Source of the DNA: Candidatus Bathyarchaeota archaeon B26-1
Lineage (GTDB): Archaea; Thermoproteota; Bathyarchaeia; Bathyarchaeales; B26-1
DNA: 9,082 nt
Assembly (NCBI GenBank): GCA_001593925.1
Contig: LUCD01000048.1
Location: 1-9,082, forward strand
Reading direction: 5' to 3'
The notes beneath the pieces are model-generated. The model was not told the origin of the DNA. It did not search any database and was given only the letters and a program-made list of their open reading frames with translations. Positions 8,052-9,082 of the stretch are shown piece after piece. Position 1 is the first letter of the stretch, and every line of letters begins with the position of its first letter. The position numbers and the translations under genes are program-made.

Positions 8052-8257
8052 TCAGATTCGCCTTACCACCCTACCCTCGTGATCCCTGATCTCTATAGCA
8101 ACCCTACCATCCACGGATCGCGTTGCACACTTTATGCACGGATCGTACGCCCTTATCAGCATCTCGACGCCGTTCAGGAGGCCGCGTTTCACATCCCCCT
8201 CTCGATGAACCTAGAAGCGGCGGCTTTCACGCTCATGTTAATCGCCGCGTTGTTCAC
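8052..8257 (-). pseudogene. Remnant of a group 3 [NiFe]-hydrogenase large subunit (C-terminus only, frameshifted)
   Basis: Read on the minus strand, this is the last 68 residues of a large catalytic subunit of the Mvh/sulfhydrogenase class. The first frame gives NNAAINMSVKAAASRFIERG and then stops. A one-base shift at a run of five G (8199-8195 on the plus strand as C) restores DVKRGLLNGVEMLIRAYDP and the C-terminal CIKC. RAYDPCxxC is the Ni-Fe ligand motif of group 3 enzymes. The histidine that normally follows at CxxCxxH, where the maturation protease cuts, is arginine here. More than 80 percent of the gene, including the N-terminal RxCGxC, is absent. A TAA lies directly before the fragment, so it cannot be translated as part of a longer protein. 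It sits 11 bases after the small-subunit remnant stop, so the parent operon order (small then large) is still visible. Confidence 0.85.
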
Positions 8258-8268
8258 TTAGGTCGGTA

Positions 8269-8439
8269 TTATAAGTTTTTCTCTTTGAGTTTTCCGTGGT
8301 GGGAGGTCGCGTCCACCAGGAGGGAGTATATGTCCCTCGACCTGTAGAGAAAGGAGTCAGGCAGCCCCCTACATCCAAAGCATGGAAAGCCCGCTCTGGG
8401 ACAGGGAGCCCTGCACCCGTACACGGGTTCTTCTTCTCG
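8269..8439 (-). pseudogene. Remnant of a group 3 [NiFe]-hydrogenase small subunit (C-terminus only)
   Basis: The minus-strand frame ending at the TAA at 8271-8269 encodes 56 recognisable residues that begin REEEPVYGCRAPCPRAG and continue FPCFGCRGLPD. The spacing CxxxC, six residues, CxxC is that of the iron-sulfur-binding C-terminus of MvhG/HydD-type small subunits, which pass electrons from the Ni-Fe site. The rest of the subunit, about 200 residues with the proximal cluster cysteines, is missing. The frame stays open upstream to 8502 but has no start codon there and no clear hydrogenase similarity. It overlaps the end of the neighbouring transglutaminase-like gene by 17 bases. A GTG at 8424 could in principle start a 51-residue cysteine-rich peptide. 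I read the stretch as a relic because the large-subunit relic lies directly downstream. Confidence 0.8.
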
Positions 8440-8485
8440 CGCGCTGGGTAAGGAATGTGGAGGACCCGCCTTTCCGTTGAATGTT

Positions 8486-9082
8486 TCACTCCGTCGTCTC
8501 TTTTATGAGCCTCCGGCCGCACCATCCACAATAAAGGGCTTCTGCGGGGTTTTTACCCCCGCAATGTGTGCAGTTTACGCCTCCAAGATAGGTTGGAGGC
8601 GCCTTTCTTTCTCTCTCACGTGCACTAATGAGGATTACTAGGACTATGGCGCAGATGACCTCTAAGTAGATAACGGCAGCTGGGTACCTCAGTATAACCT
8701 CGTGCTCCGGTATGGATAAGCGCTCTAAGTCTATAATCAACTTGTAGTATATCTGTTTCCTCTTCGCTTCGGCTTCGAGATTCCTCCAAGACCCTATGTA
8801 ATCGGAAGACTTAGCTCCTCCGATCCCTGTGGCGTTCCTGAAGATTATGGTAGCGGGGTTCCAGACTATTGCCTCAGTAATCGCCTTCTCTGGTTTACTT
8901 CTCAGCTCAGAAGGGGGGATGGATGTTAGATCGCATGGTAGCCAGCCCCAAGGGGGAATGTAGACCATGGCCCACCCATGGCCCGCCACATAATGGTACT
9001 CGTAATACTGGTGTCCGCCCAGCGTGACTCCAGACCTGTTAGCGCTGTAGCGGAGGTGAACCATGCCCATCATGAGGAAGGC
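8486..9082 (-). CDS. Membrane-anchored transglutaminase-like protein with C-terminal zinc ribbon (partial, N-terminus beyond the right edge)
   Basis: The last 198 residues of a larger protein are present, and the frame is open to the window edge. Residue 1 is the first codon in the window. A transglutaminase-like core end is seen: His35 in GHGWAMVYIPPWGWLP and Asp51 in PCDLTS match the His and Asp of the Cys-His-Asp triad. The Cys would lie outside the window. After a polar, helical stretch comes one membrane segment (about 133-154), then a basic charged stretch (RERERK) and a zinc ribbon with Cys171, Cys174, Cys185 and Cys188 (CTHC, then CGWC). The positive residues after the membrane segment suggest that the enzyme-like domain is outside and the ribbon inside. 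Whether it is a peptidase, a cross-linker or an inactive binder cannot be told. It is transcribed toward the hydrogenase relics. Confidence 0.8.
   Translation of the reverse strand, partial: AFLMMGMVHLRYSANRSGVTLGGHQYYEYHYVAGHGWAMVYIPPWGWLPCDLTSIPPSELRSKPEKAITEAIVWNPATIIFRNATGIGGAKSSDYIGSWRNLEAEAKRKQIYYKLIIDLERLSIPEHEVILRYPAAVIYLEVICAIVLVILISARERERKAPPTYLGGVNCTHCGGKNPAEALYCGWCGRRLIKETTE
8543..8563. repeat. GC-rich inverted repeat inside the zinc-ribbon coding region
   Basis: TGCGGGG (8543-8549) and CCCCGCA (8557-8563) are perfect 7-base arms around a T-rich loop. They encode part of the zinc ribbon (CGGKNPA), so they may simply reflect codon choice. Confidence 0.5.
8578..8601. repeat. Second inverted repeat just beside the first
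   Basis: CGCCTCCAA (8578-8586) and TTGGAGGCG (8593-8601) are perfect 9-base arms with a 6-base loop. They lie in the linker between the membrane segment and the zinc ribbon. The two hairpins stand 14 bases apart near the 3' end of the gene. Confidence 0.5.

Noticed and set aside
8079..8347. Short plus-strand open frames
   Set aside because: They are antisense to the hydrogenase remnants and have no promoter or protein pattern of their own.
8270..8500. Structured RNA such as RNase P or SRP RNA in the apparently gene-poor stretch
   Set aside because: I found none of the conserved core sequences of either RNA. The stretch is explained by the hydrogenase small-subunit remnant.
8238..8531. Minus-strand open frame of 97 codons across the relic region
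   Set aside because: It is in a different frame from both hydrogenase fragments, overlaps the end of the transglutaminase-like gene, and has no recognisable pattern.

Overview
The window is archaeal. It holds a large (RfcL-type) and a small (RfcS-type) clamp-loader subunit, a GINS subunit with the B-then-A domain order of Gins23, a single MCM helicase and a Hel308 helicase. This set is found only in archaea. Arginine is mostly AGG/AGA and isoleucine often ATA, and several genes start with GTG or TTG. Both traits are common in thermophilic archaea of the Thermoproteota and Bathyarchaeia kind, but I cannot fix the lineage from the sequence alone.

Layout. Positions 1-1870 are a minus-strand pair, rfcS followed by rfcL, with rfcL running off the left edge. 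A 167-base divergent promoter region separates it from a plus-strand run of gins23, mcm and hel308 (2038-6913), with overlapping or nearly touching genes. After a short gap, a plus-strand MscS-type channel gene (7022-8032) encodes an Ig-like domain where the usual C-terminal vestibule domain would be. From 8052 to about 8439 on the minus strand lie the C-terminal ends of a [NiFe]-hydrogenase small subunit and large subunit. They keep the order small then large, but almost all of both genes is missing, and the large-subunit piece carries a frameshift. The right edge (8486-9082, minus) is the C-terminal part of a membrane-anchored transglutaminase-like protein with a terminal zinc ribbon.

How the genes work together. 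RfcL and RfcS load the PCNA clamp. Gins23 and MCM belong to the archaeal CMG-like replicative helicase. Hel308 unwinds lagging-strand arms at stalled forks. The left 6.9 kb is therefore a replication-fork cluster read outward from one divergent promoter region. The right 2 kb is accessory: an osmotic-type channel, a decayed group 3 hydrogenase locus and a surface protein.

I saw no intact novel system, no CRISPR array, no tRNA or rRNA gene and no insertion sequence. The most unusual items are the hydrogenase relic and the MscS/Ig-like fusion.
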